From contig NZ_CP014581.1 of assembly GCF_001634365.1 (NCBI RefSeq), positions 62,001 through 126,000 on the forward strand: a stretch of 64,000 nt of DNA. Direction: 5' to 3'. Position numbers and translations under genes: made by a program. This document shows positions 1-8,507 of this stretch, in pieces. The DNA comes from Paraburkholderia phytofirmans OLGA172 (GTDB lineage Bacteria > Pseudomonadota > Gammaproteobacteria > Burkholderiales > Burkholderiaceae). How positions within the stretch are numbered: the stretch's first letter is position 1; each line of letters begins with the position of its first letter. A model generated the notes under the pieces. It ran no database searches and was not told the origin of the DNA. It was given only the letters and a program-made list of their open reading frames with translations.

Positions 1-187
1 TCTAATTTTCATTGATTTTCTTTCACACTAGCACAAAAGAGTTCTCACCGAAACCCCTCTCTTTTAACGCCAGATTTTCGAATTAATACCAGAGTCAGCG
101 GATCGGCTTCGCACGTACGTGTATTCATTTACAGTCGATCAATGGGCTCTGCTGATCGGCTATCGATGGGGGAACTGGCGCGTGACC

Positions 188-697
188 CTACACCACCGGT
201 TTAGCCGTTCGCGGACCGCGGCCGGTTGCCGACGCTCGGAAGGCGCGGCGACTCGATTCGAAGATGCCGAGCATGGAGGCGAAAAAGGCTGCGACAAACA
301 CAGCGATTCCGTAGCCACCCCACAGGAATTTACTCGCTTCCGATGTGCGCTTTTCAATCGGTTGTTCCGAGAATCCGAGGGTCTTGCATATGATCGGTGG
401 CAATGCGGCCTCGGTCTTCTCGCCGCTCGCCAATTTGCGGACGTCAGGATCCTTGCATGTTTGCACGGTCACGTACCCGTCTTGAGCTGTAGGATATTTG
501 GCTACATCGGAGACGTATTGATAGAACTCGCGTGGAATCGTCGAGAACGAAAATCCGCTGTACAGGGCCAGCGCGACGCAGAGAAGCACACTCGGCACAG
601 CGAACAGCGTGTAGAACGCCCACTTGGCCCAAAAAGCTATATGCCGTACGACGGTCCATGCGGCCTCGAGCTGGGTCTGCAAAGCTTCCTGATTCAT
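188..697 (-). CDS. Hypothetical membrane protein, distal end of T4SS operon
   Basis: Encodes 169 residues that I do not recognise. Two hydrophobic stretches, about residues 25-50 and 125-147, suggest two membrane spans around a roughly 75-residue polar, probably periplasmic segment with two cysteines. The start is supported by an AAGGTG ribosome site just upstream. It lies on the same strand as the tra operon and close behind it, so it may be the last gene of that transcript. An entry-exclusion or accessory role would fit the position after traG, but nothing in the sequence shows it. Confidence 0.55.
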   Translation of the reverse strand: MNQEALQTQLEAAWTVVRHIAFWAKWAFYTLFAVPSVLLCVALALYSGFSFSTIPREFYQYVSDVAKYPTAQDGYVTVQTCKDPDVRKLASGEKTEAALPPIICKTLGFSEQPIEKRTSEASKFLWGGYGIAVFVAAFFASMLGIFESSRRAFRASATGRGPRTAKPVV

Positions 698-793
698 AGA
701 TCACCTTAACGTTGGTTATTGCCGGAGGAAATCCCCTGCCGACTATCTTTAAATGGCGCTCGCGCACGAAAACCGGCAAAGCCGGTTGCGAAA

Positions 794-1738
794 TTACTGC
801 GGGGCCTGCGAACCACGCGACGTGCTGTCGCTAATTGCCCTCAATAGACCATGCCGGACGCGATCCAATTTGGCTGCGGTAGTTTTCCTGTCGGCCTCTC
901 TGCGTTCACTTCCGTGCGTCCATGCCTCCTGAAGCTCGGTGTCGTCTTGCAGGAGATGCGGCATCGGCTCGCAAGAAAAGAGATACCCGGCGAGCTCGGC
1001 AAACGCCCACGCATCCGACCTGTGCCGGTCGAAGGCTTCGGTGCCGACATCGCCCGAAGTGACCAGAAGCCACATAAGCGCTGACTCAACGCGGGCATTG
1101 AGCGCCAGGCTGAAAAGGCTTTCTGCTGCCGCATCGTCGGTCGGCGAATCGGGCCAGAGCCTCTCAAGCATCAACAGGGCGGCGCTATCACACGCATCGA
1201 ACCGATCGTCTTCGGGCGAGCGGCGATCATCGTCGTCCGGATCCTGGCAATACGGCGGAACCGGCCCGAGGTCTTCGCCCTTCCTGACGGATTGCAGCAG
1301 CCATTCGAAATGACCCTCGCGCGCCAGAAACGCGCAGTTGTCCACACCGTACGCGTTGGTCAAAGACCAGCCATCGCATTCCCGCCAGAGTGTGTAGCCG
1401 TGGAAGTCGTAGCTCCCTTCAGAAGCATTCACTTCGGCCATCAATTCGGCTGCGGTCGGCAGTGAGGCGAGCCACGTGGCGTGATTGTCGGCGGCCTTTC
1501 GTTGCGCTTCCTTTGACGTCGCATATCGTTGTGCTGCGTCGTGTATGGCCGCAAGCTCGGGAATCGCATCGAGCTGGGTCAGATCTACGTCGGGTGCAGT
1601 CAGCGCTGTTTCGAACGCATGATCGAAGGCGGAGTATAAGTCGCCCCAATCTGGTTCGTTGAGCACGGCGAGGAAAGCAGTTGCTACCGCAACCAAGCCA
1701 GTATCAGGCACGACTTTTTCAACAGTGTCCTCTATCAC
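794..1738 (-). CDS. Hypothetical soluble protein between traG and the operon end
   Basis: About 314 residues, acidic, with no signal peptide or membrane span and no family I recognise. The open frame extends upstream to 1813, but the first 25 codons are poor in character. A GTG at 1738 preceded by GGAGG is the better start. It follows traG on the same strand, so co-transcription with the transfer genes is likely. It has several tryptophan-rich segments in the middle and a charged C-terminus. The function is unknown. Confidence 0.5.
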   Translation of the reverse strand: MIEDTVEKVVPDTGLVAVATAFLAVLNEPDWGDLYSAFDHAFETALTAPDVDLTQLDAIPELAAIHDAAQRYATSKEAQRKAADNHATWLASLPTAAELMAEVNASEGSYDFHGYTLWRECDGWSLTNAYGVDNCAFLAREGHFEWLLQSVRKGEDLGPVPPYCQDPDDDDRRSPEDDRFDACDSAALLMLERLWPDSPTDDAAAESLFSLALNARVESALMWLLVTSGDVGTEAFDRHRSDAWAFAELAGYLFSCEPMPHLLQDDTELQEAWTHGSERREADRKTTAAKLDRVRHGLLRAISDSTSRGSQAPQ

Positions 1739-1828
1739 CTTTCCTCCGGGACAACATCGGTTTCGCGGTTCGGGGCGTATTGTGTCGACGTGGAGCGCAC
1801 CATCGCGCTCCACGTATCAGGGATGGAC

Positions 1829-4800
1829 TCAACCCGGCCCGCGTCTGACAAATCTCGACTTCGGCTCGGCAGCCGGTGGCCTCGGCGCCGGTTTTGCCGG
1901 AGTATCGGTGTTGCCAAGACGCGTACGGGACGAAGCGCCCGCTGACCGGCCTGCGTCGACCACGTTGTCTGCCACGTTTGCTGCCGTTCTCGCAACGGTG
2001 CCGTGGCCATTCGCATCGAGCCCTGAGTCAGCCGCCAGGTGCTCCGCGCCAGTGACCTGCTTTTCGATCCCTCGTTGGGCTGCTGGCACGCCGGTCTCTA
2101 CCTCCCTCTTCAGATCCGGAGCAAGGTTGAATTGGGGCGCGGGCGCTACTGGCAGGCTTGGGACGCCCGCGATTTGCGGCGCCGCAGGTGCTGTAGGCGT
2201 TGCACGTGTTGCAGATGCTGCAGGAGCGGCACCCGCGCTCACAGGCGACGGCGACCGGCCGGCGTCATGATGCGTAACGCCAGATGCGCGACGGTGAGCT
2301 GCCGCTACCGGGTCGTTGGCGGCCGGCGCAGTAAACGGGCTGCGCTGGGTGGTCGGCACGGCAGGAACGATCGCGCCAGGTGTCCTCGAATTGGCAGCGC
2401 CCTGCAACCCGCCACTGTTGACGCCGGTGCGGTCCGCAGGAGCCGCGATGTCCATGTTCATCGGGCCCGTGTTAGTCGGGTCGAATCGCATGTGCTGCAT
2501 CGCCCGACCTTCATCGGTCAGATAGCGGGCTGCTGCAAGCCTGTCTTCCGGTTTGGCGCTCTGATCCTGCGCAAGCATGACGGCCGCACGGTGACGGTTG
2601 ATCGCTTCCTGTCCTGCGGAGTCACCTACAAGTCGACCTGTCGAGCCGGAATTCGCGTCGGAGGAAGCGGTGGCCAGGTACTTGCCGGCCGCTGCGTTAT
2701 CGTTGAATTTGCGCCCGTCGATGGCCTGGAACGCCGCGTATTCTGGATTGGTTTTCTGTTGCCATGCAATTTCTTCGGAACCGATCTTCGAGCTGAGGTC
2801 GACGAAACTGGAGCTTTCGTGGACGCCTTGAGACGCAGCGTCGCTCGTCGATTGAACCTCACTGAGCGTCTTTTGATAGGACTGCTGGGTACTGAGGCTT
2901 CTCGACAGATCGCTTGACGCCTGTTTGCCCGCGCTGGTGTTCTGATACTGCGACATCGTGTCGGACAACGCCTTGGTCAGCGCGACAGAATTGTTGAAAT
3001 TTTCGGAACGACCACGATCCTGATTGGCCTGCAATGAGTCCTGCGCGGCCGTACCGGTGTCGCCGTGCGCGCCCGCGGAAAGGCTAAGCCCGCCCATCTT
3101 CCCGGTGCTCGCACCGATGCTGCCCCCCATGCCGGCGTTCGTCGCATTGGTGTTGCTCCGTAGCCCGGTCAGGCCGCTACCGGCATGCAACTGGTTCTGC
3201 GCCTGCTGTTCCTTGTTGTAGTTCGTCGCAACCGACTGCCCGATTGACTGATCAATGCCGAGTTTGCTGTAGTTGCCTGTACTCATCGCCTCCCGCCACT
3301 CGGCGAGATTCGTCTGTCCCGAGCTGATCGCCTGACTGCGGGTGTCAGACTGCGTCAGCACGCGGCCCGCGTCCCGCACCGAATTGCCGAAGGTGGACGT
3401 CGTGGAGACCGCATCCAGGCTGCCTTGCATTGCGAGCTTGCCGGACCCATTTCCCAGCTGGCTGATAGTGCCGACCGAGCTGTTCTCAAACATGGGCCGT
3501 GTTGATGCAGGCGTAGGCGCAAGGTTCTCTTCGACATCTTTGCTCTTGGGCGCAATGGTCGTGGCCACGCTCGTCATTGCGGACGACTCGCCGAGGCCGA
3601 AAATCAGACTCATCAGAACCGGCAGGCTTGCCATGATGTGCGAGCCAACGCCGATCTGCAGGCTGAGTTCCTTGTACGCGGCCAGCGTGGTCGCCTGCGA
3701 CAGCCAGCCACCTTGCCGGATCGCTTGAAGGTAGTTCGCCACGTCGATGCACAGCATGCCGTTGACCAGCTCCGCGCCAACGTTCACGACGAGCAGCGGC
3801 CACACCATAATGTGCGCAGCGGTCTTGACACACTTCCCAGCGTCTACGCCGGCGAACATCATGAACATGATGATGACGGGTCCGAGGCCGATGATCAGGG
3901 CGATCAGGTAATTGCCGAAGCTGCCGGCATAGCGGAGCATGGGCACTTCACTCGCTGCCTGCTGCAAATTGTTGCGCTCGACTTCCGATGCTTGCAGCGC
4001 TGTCGCTTCACATTCGGTCAGCGTGTCGCTGCTCGCCCGCAAACAGTTAAGGTCGTTCTGCACCATCTCCGAGAAGATCAGGTTCATGAACTCCGCATTC
4101 GACTGCCCGGTGCCGCCGGCAAACACACCACCGAGCGTGTTCGCGGTAGTGACTGCGTTGTATTGCGACGCGACGGTGTTAAAGCTGTAATCCGCTCCCG
4201 GAACAGGCGAGTCCATCCCGTTGACCGCGCCCTGGATCACGCGCGTAAATTCGACCGAGTTGAGCGCATTCGTGACGTCGTTCGCCACTTGATTGGCCGC
4301 TGCCGAGCACGAGAGCATGTTCGTGGCGTTCAGGCCCGGATCGTTGACCATCCCGCTGGTATTGAGTGACGCCTGATAGAGCAGCGCGCCGAGCGCGGTC
4401 GGATTTGTGCCGTTGATTTCAATTGACTGTGAAGTGGTCGCGCCCGTGTTGCCGGCGTTCATCACAAGATTCTGGATATTGGCGTAGTTCACGCCCGAGT
4501 CCGGCCCAAGACACGCGGCCAGTACAGTCTTCACTTCCGAGTCGACACCACCCAGCCGGACCATGGCCGTGCGGGAAGTCAACAACACTTTCAATGGGTT
4601 CAGAAAGCCGTTGGCCGTGGCCGAAATCGCTGGATATTCGGCGTCGACGTTCTGGAAGGCAGTAGAGAAAAGCTGGTTCAGATTCTGTGAAAGCACGCTG
4701 CCGAAAGCCGGGATGGCCGAGATCGCCAGCGGAACGTGATCGACTTCGGTCACGGCTCCGTTGATGGTCGACTCCAGCTGGACGGTTCCCTGCAGCATGG

Positions 4801-5059
4801 GATTGGTGAGTGTCATCGCCAGAATGAACGGCATGAAAGCACTCATTGATCCGGACGCGAGCACCGCGCCCCCCTGCCCGTTCGCGCCTTTCAGCGCGGC
4901 ACTGGTCGCGGTCGAAAGCAGACGCCACAGCCCCACGGCGAACGCGAAACCCCAGATCAGGGCGTTCTGCTGACAGATCATCGCAACGCCGTTGAGGACG
5001 GCACTCAGGGTCGTGAGGTCCGCGCTGACCGAATAGTACGTTAAGGTAGGTATAGCCAC
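1829..5059 (-). CDS. traG: TraG-like mating-pair stabilisation protein (type-F T4SS)
   Basis: TraG of F-type systems is a large inner-membrane protein; its N-terminal part helps assemble the pilus and its periplasmic C-terminal part acts in mating-pair stabilisation and entry exclusion. Here the N-terminal 550 or so residues have several hydrophobic segments, with a cluster near residues 410-540. They are followed by a long polar region rich in Ser, Gln, Ala and Thr and a Pro/Ala-rich tail. The open frame reaches 5158 but overlaps traH. A GTG at 5059, 17 bases after the traH stop and preceded by a GGGGCG site, is the likely start and gives 1076 residues, somewhat longer than F TraG (about 940). 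The order traF-traH-traG is the standard one. Confidence 0.85.
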   Translation of the reverse strand: MAIPTLTYYSVSADLTTLSAVLNGVAMICQQNALIWGFAFAVGLWRLLSTATSAALKGANGQGGAVLASGSMSAFMPFILAMTLTNPMLQGTVQLESTINGAVTEVDHVPLAISAIPAFGSVLSQNLNQLFSTAFQNVDAEYPAISATANGFLNPLKVLLTSRTAMVRLGGVDSEVKTVLAACLGPDSGVNYANIQNLVMNAGNTGATTSQSIEINGTNPTALGALLYQASLNTSGMVNDPGLNATNMLSCSAAANQVANDVTNALNSVEFTRVIQGAVNGMDSPVPGADYSFNTVASQYNAVTTANTLGGVFAGGTGQSNAEFMNLIFSEMVQNDLNCLRASSDTLTECEATALQASEVERNNLQQAASEVPMLRYAGSFGNYLIALIIGLGPVIIMFMMFAGVDAGKCVKTAAHIMVWPLLVVNVGAELVNGMLCIDVANYLQAIRQGGWLSQATTLAAYKELSLQIGVGSHIMASLPVLMSLIFGLGESSAMTSVATTIAPKSKDVEENLAPTPASTRPMFENSSVGTISQLGNGSGKLAMQGSLDAVSTTSTFGNSVRDAGRVLTQSDTRSQAISSGQTNLAEWREAMSTGNYSKLGIDQSIGQSVATNYNKEQQAQNQLHAGSGLTGLRSNTNATNAGMGGSIGASTGKMGGLSLSAGAHGDTGTAAQDSLQANQDRGRSENFNNSVALTKALSDTMSQYQNTSAGKQASSDLSRSLSTQQSYQKTLSEVQSTSDAASQGVHESSSFVDLSSKIGSEEIAWQQKTNPEYAAFQAIDGRKFNDNAAAGKYLATASSDANSGSTGRLVGDSAGQEAINRHRAAVMLAQDQSAKPEDRLAAARYLTDEGRAMQHMRFDPTNTGPMNMDIAAPADRTGVNSGGLQGAANSRTPGAIVPAVPTTQRSPFTAPAANDPVAAAHRRASGVTHHDAGRSPSPVSAGAAPAASATRATPTAPAAPQIAGVPSLPVAPAPQFNLAPDLKREVETGVPAAQRGIEKQVTGAEHLAADSGLDANGHGTVARTAANVADNVVDAGRSAGASSRTRLGNTDTPAKPAPRPPAAEPKSRFVRRGPG

Positions 5060-5076
5060 TGATACGCCCCGTTCGG

Positions 5077-6558
5077 TTACTTGATGTTGGAGGCCGTGAA
5101 ACGCGTGTCCTCGTTGATTTCCGAGACGATCTTGAACAGCACGTCGCTGTTGTTGCACGCCGTTTCCTTGGTCAGAAAATCGCCACGCAGCTGTGCAATA
5201 CGATCCTTCTCGTCCTTGGTGATATCGAAGCCCGTCGTCGTCTGGATGAGGTTAGACCCCTTATAGAGAACCTCCCCTACATGCGAAGCCACGCAATCGA
5301 CAATGTGCGGCGCAAGACGCTCGGCGATTGCGATACGGGTATTCGGGTTCGAGGTCTTGGCCAGCAGAGCCGCCAGCGGCACCCCAGCCTGATTCATGAA
5401 CTGGATTTGCGATGCCGTAAATTGTGTCGACTGCCCGCTGTTCACCTGCCCGATGATCGAGGTTCCGGTAATGGACGAGGCGGGGTCCGGCGACCCAAAC
5501 AACATCGTATTCACCCACCCCTGGATGCCTTGATAGTTGAACGGAATCACCCGCATCTGCGTACAGATCTGATCGTCCACACCGCCGGTAATGCTTCCGC
5601 TCGGATTGACACACTGATAAAGCGACAACGGTGTATTTGGGTTCAATGAGCCGCTGCCGCCACCCTTGATAATGTCGTCGAGGGTAATGAGCGCCGGTCC
5701 AGAGCACGTGACCTGTCCCACCGTATTATTCGCGGGAGTGCTGGTTGACGGCGCTTGACCTGCCCCGTTGTAGCTATTGCAAGGCACGGCATCAATGTTG
5801 TAGCCGAGCAGCGCGTAGAGGATCTCGTTGTTCAGACTGTTCGGATTAGTCGGATCATCACCGCTGCCGTCGACGTTGCCGAGACCGGCAAGCCCCATGA
5901 TCGAGGATGCGCCAGAAGACACAACCGTCTTGACCAGTGCGTTGCCGCTCTTCGGGTTATTAGCCGACTGCTGTTTGAGGTACGAATTCGCCTGCGACAG
6001 ATAGTTGGTCAGACCACCGAAGGCGTCGGAGAACATGTTCGAGTTCGTACCCGCAATGTTGCCGTCACCATTGACTGCATTCGACAACGCCGAAGCCGCG
6101 GGATCGACGAGCATGTGCGCCATCTGGCAGGAATTCTTTGCCAGGTTATTCATGTTTTGCAGCAGCGTCTGAAATTCGGTGATCAACGCGTCGAGCGACG
6201 GAGAGATCGCCTTGATAGCAGCCTTGAACGCGAGGCCAGCCGCGTCGGCCGCAACCTGACGGAATATCTGGATCAACTGCTGGCCATTGATGAAGCTGAA
6301 CGAACCACCGTACAGGTCAATCCCGCCGCACCCAGCGTCAATGCGCGGCGGGTCGAACGTAATGAGGTTCACGGACGAGATTGGTGTCCGCATGGTGAAT
6401 CCCCCCATGAACACGCCGACCCGATCTTTGGTGCTCATTGTGCTGGGTGCTGTCGAATTGCTCATGACCATCGAGCCGAGGTCCGCAAAGATCCCCGCGA
6501 AGGCGAATATCGGGGCGACCATAAGCACGATGGCCGCCAGGAAATGTTTTAGACGCAT
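5077..6558 (-). CDS. traH: TraH, conjugative pilus assembly protein
   Basis: TraH is a periplasmic/outer-membrane-associated protein needed for F-type pilus assembly. The 493-residue product starts with a clear signal peptide ending near AFA, about residue 20. It then shows the family signature around residues 72-92 (RIDAGCGGIDLYGGSFSFIN) and a C-terminal region with conserved cysteines. The length matches the family (about 460-500). It sits between traF and traG, 9 bases after traF, so it belongs to the same transcript. The cysteines are probable clients of the DsbC-like and TraF thioredoxin-fold proteins of this operon. Confidence 0.93.
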   Translation of the reverse strand: MRLKHFLAAIVLMVAPIFAFAGIFADLGSMVMSNSTAPSTMSTKDRVGVFMGGFTMRTPISSVNLITFDPPRIDAGCGGIDLYGGSFSFINGQQLIQIFRQVAADAAGLAFKAAIKAISPSLDALITEFQTLLQNMNNLAKNSCQMAHMLVDPAASALSNAVNGDGNIAGTNSNMFSDAFGGLTNYLSQANSYLKQQSANNPKSGNALVKTVVSSGASSIMGLAGLGNVDGSGDDPTNPNSLNNEILYALLGYNIDAVPCNSYNGAGQAPSTSTPANNTVGQVTCSGPALITLDDIIKGGGSGSLNPNTPLSLYQCVNPSGSITGGVDDQICTQMRVIPFNYQGIQGWVNTMLFGSPDPASSITGTSIIGQVNSGQSTQFTASQIQFMNQAGVPLAALLAKTSNPNTRIAIAERLAPHIVDCVASHVGEVLYKGSNLIQTTTGFDITKDEKDRIAQLRGDFLTKETACNNSDVLFKIVSEINEDTRFTASNIK

Positions 6559-6567
6559 GGGCGACTC

Positions 6568-7554
6568 CTAGTACTGCTTGAGCAAGTAAGGTTGGAGGGT
6601 TTCTCTGAACGTATCCGGCTTGTTCGGGTCGAGCTTCAGGTTTTGCAGGTCGGTGCTTGTCGCTACGCCACGATCCCACACGCTCAAATCCCGCATGACA
6701 TCAGCGCTGAGCAGTCGCGTATCGTGACCGGCATAAGCGATCTGTTTGATCAGTTCATCTTCCGCATAGAAGCCTTGCGACACGACGAGATATCGGTTCG
6801 GGTCTGGTGAGCCGTCATAAGCCTTGGGATGAGGAACGAAAACGACAGACGGAGTGAGCTTGAGATTCAGCTTGTGAAACAGCCCGTTGTCCTGCATCAC
6901 GTTGCCCTTGAATCCCTTGGGCTTCGTACCGTCGAGCGATATCACGACGTACTCAAGGCCGTATCCATTTTTAAGCATCCCCAGCACTGGCAGCTCCATC
7001 GCGCAGAACCTGCAGGAGCTATCTACGAACACGACCAGACCGCCAACTTGAGAAAGCTCCTGTACAGCCTTCTGCTGGGCCTGATAGTCCGCGTTTCGTA
7101 CCGCGATCGCGCCCGTCGACGCATAGGGGACACGATTGTTTTCGTCCAACACAGGATCCTCGTGCAGCACCCGCGTAACGGCCTCGCTGAACCGTTGAGC
7201 CTTATCCATGACGATGCGCTTGGTGTACATGTAGGCGGAAACATTGGCGTCAGTCGGGTCGTTGATCGCGCGCTCTTCCAGCATTGGATAAACCTTGCGC
7301 AGAAAAGCGACGTCGACGGTTTGGCTACCGGTCGGCTTGGCAGCGGAAGCAGGTGCCGGCGCTGCGGCCTGCGGCGCCGGTTTGGGTTCGGCGTCGGATT
7401 TCTGGCCCGGTGTCACGTAGGGTTCGTAGTTCAGAAAGGCGTCGCCGTAGTCGTCGCCGCGCGGAGCGACTTGCTGCGCGAACGCAACGGCAGATGCCGC
7501 CAGTGAACTGACGGCAACCAGCAGGGCGAGAACGGTATTTCGGCGGCCGGGCAT
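6568..7554 (-). CDS. traF: TraF, thioredoxin-fold conjugal transfer protein
   Basis: TraF is a periplasmic thioredoxin-like assembly factor of F-type T4SS. The frame is open from 7701, but the real start is the ATG at 7554, 10 bases after the upstream peptidase stop. This start gives a good signal peptide (VLALLVAVSSLAASAVAFAQ) and 328 residues. A Pro/Ala-rich linker follows, then a thioredoxin-like domain. A CxxC motif (CRFC) lies near residues 181-184, after a VVFVDSS strand. Many TraF proteins have lost this motif, so its retention suggests redox activity. Its neighbours TraH and TraU are cysteine-rich likely substrates. Confidence 0.9.
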   Translation of the reverse strand: MPGRRNTVLALLVAVSSLAASAVAFAQQVAPRGDDYGDAFLNYEPYVTPGQKSDAEPKPAPQAAAPAPASAAKPTGSQTVDVAFLRKVYPMLEERAINDPTDANVSAYMYTKRIVMDKAQRFSEAVTRVLHEDPVLDENNRVPYASTGAIAVRNADYQAQQKAVQELSQVGGLVVFVDSSCRFCAMELPVLGMLKNGYGLEYVVISLDGTKPKGFKGNVMQDNGLFHKLNLKLTPSVVFVPHPKAYDGSPDPNRYLVVSQGFYAEDELIKQIAYAGHDTRLLSADVMRDLSVWDRGVATSTDLQNLKLDPNKPDTFRETLQPYLLKQY

Positions 7555-7564
7555 GTTGTAGTCG

Positions 7565-8095
7565 TCAGAAAAGTTTGTAGGCAAAACCGGATATCTGGTG
7601 CGCGTCCAGATAGCCCCAATAGCGCGAGTCGTTCGACAGCGGATGCACGCCGACCATAAAGAACTCGCCCGCAGGAATGGTTTCATCGCGATTGAAATCA
7701 TTTGCGCTTCGGTGATAGAAGCGGGCCAGCGGAAATCCCTGAACCACAGTCTTTCCGTTGATCTGCACCTTGCCGTCCCTGATCGTCACGTGGTCCCCAG
7801 GAACGCCGGCGACTTCCTTGAGAATGAACTGTTCCTTGAAGCCAGCGAGTGCGCCGCTCGGCTTCCAGAAGATGAGGTCTCCATCGTGTACGGTCTGCGG
7901 ATCTTCGTGAACGAGCAGCGCAAGATGCAAGTCAGGCAGGCAGCGCTCGCTTTGAGGATCGAAACCGAGCGTGAGGATCGGCTTGCACCAGAACCCGACA
8001 ACCAGCAGAAGCACACCGAGAAAAAACGCGGCGAATTTGCCGCGCTGGTTGCTGGGCTTCGACCCATCGTTGACTACGGGTGCCGCGCTATTCAT
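7565..8095 (-). CDS. S26 family signal peptidase of the T4SS (TraF-RP4/TrhF-like)
   Basis: This family comprises membrane-bound serine peptidases with a Ser-Lys dyad. Those in T4SS clusters process or cyclise pilin or cut other transfer proteins. The start at 8095 (ATG) overlaps the upstream gene by 8 bases and gives 176 residues: a short cytoplasmic tail, one membrane span (about residues 20-40), then the catalytic domain. A serine at about residue 49, in the PQSERCLPD segment, and a lysine at about residue 93, in the ILKEVAGVPGD box, are the likely dyad. F lacks such a gene, but SXT- and R27-like systems carry one (TrhF). Pilin maturation is the probable role, by inference. Confidence 0.85.
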   Translation of the reverse strand: MNSAAPVVNDGSKPSNQRGKFAAFFLGVLLLVVGFWCKPILTLGFDPQSERCLPDLHLALLVHEDPQTVHDGDLIFWKPSGALAGFKEQFILKEVAGVPGDHVTIRDGKVQINGKTVVQGFPLARFYHRSANDFNRDETIPAGEFFMVGVHPLSNDSRYWGYLDAHQISGFAYKLF

Positions 8096-8507
8096 GATTG
8101 CCCACGGCCGCCGCGTTGGAGGTCCCAGCCGGAGGCGCGGCCAGGGCAGGCTTCTGGATCGGAAGATGAACGGCCGTACGCAGTTCATTCGTGATGTCAA
8201 TCGTGTTCGGCGGGATAGCGGCCACCGTGATTTCGCCCTGGTCATTGCGGCTGGTGTCGATGACGACGTAGCCGTTTTTCTGATAGCGGCGTAGCACTGC
8301 CTTGATCGGCTCGCTGACCTGGGCCTTGATTTGCGCCTCAGACAGGTTCGGGCGGTCGAGGGTCGCTTCGAGGATGACAGCGCCCTTCTCCACGACCGCA
8401 ACGTTCTTTGCCGGCGTCGCGGCCTGGTGACCCATCAGATATGTCGCGAGGCACAGCATGATCGCGACTGAGTATGGAAGGTCTCCGGCGGTAAAGTAGT
8501 TTTTCAT
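8088..8507 (-). CDS. TrbI-like inner-membrane T4SS protein
   Basis: The 139-residue protein has one N-terminal membrane span (about residues 10-28) and a periplasmic domain. It follows traC with a 4-base overlap (ATGA), the place where F-type systems encode TrbI, a protein of about 128 residues with the same topology that affects pilus retraction. The assignment rests on size, topology and position rather than on a motif I can point to. The stop overlaps the start of the S26 peptidase, so translation is probably coupled. Confidence 0.5.
   Translation of the reverse strand: MKNYFTAGDLPYSVAIMLCLATYLMGHQAATPAKNVAVVEKGAVILEATLDRPNLSEAQIKAQVSEPIKAVLRRYQKNGYVVIDTSRNDQGEITVAAIPPNTIDITNELRTAVHLPIQKPALAAPPAGTSNAAAVGNHE

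Noticed and set aside
119..709. 196-residue plus-strand ORF
   Set aside because: It overlaps the minus-strand membrane protein at 188-697, has arginine-rich shadow composition and no ribosome site.
1659..2270. Plus-strand ORF over the traG end
   Set aside because: It is antisense to the Pro/Ala-rich traG tail, a repeat-like region that gives long open antisense frames.
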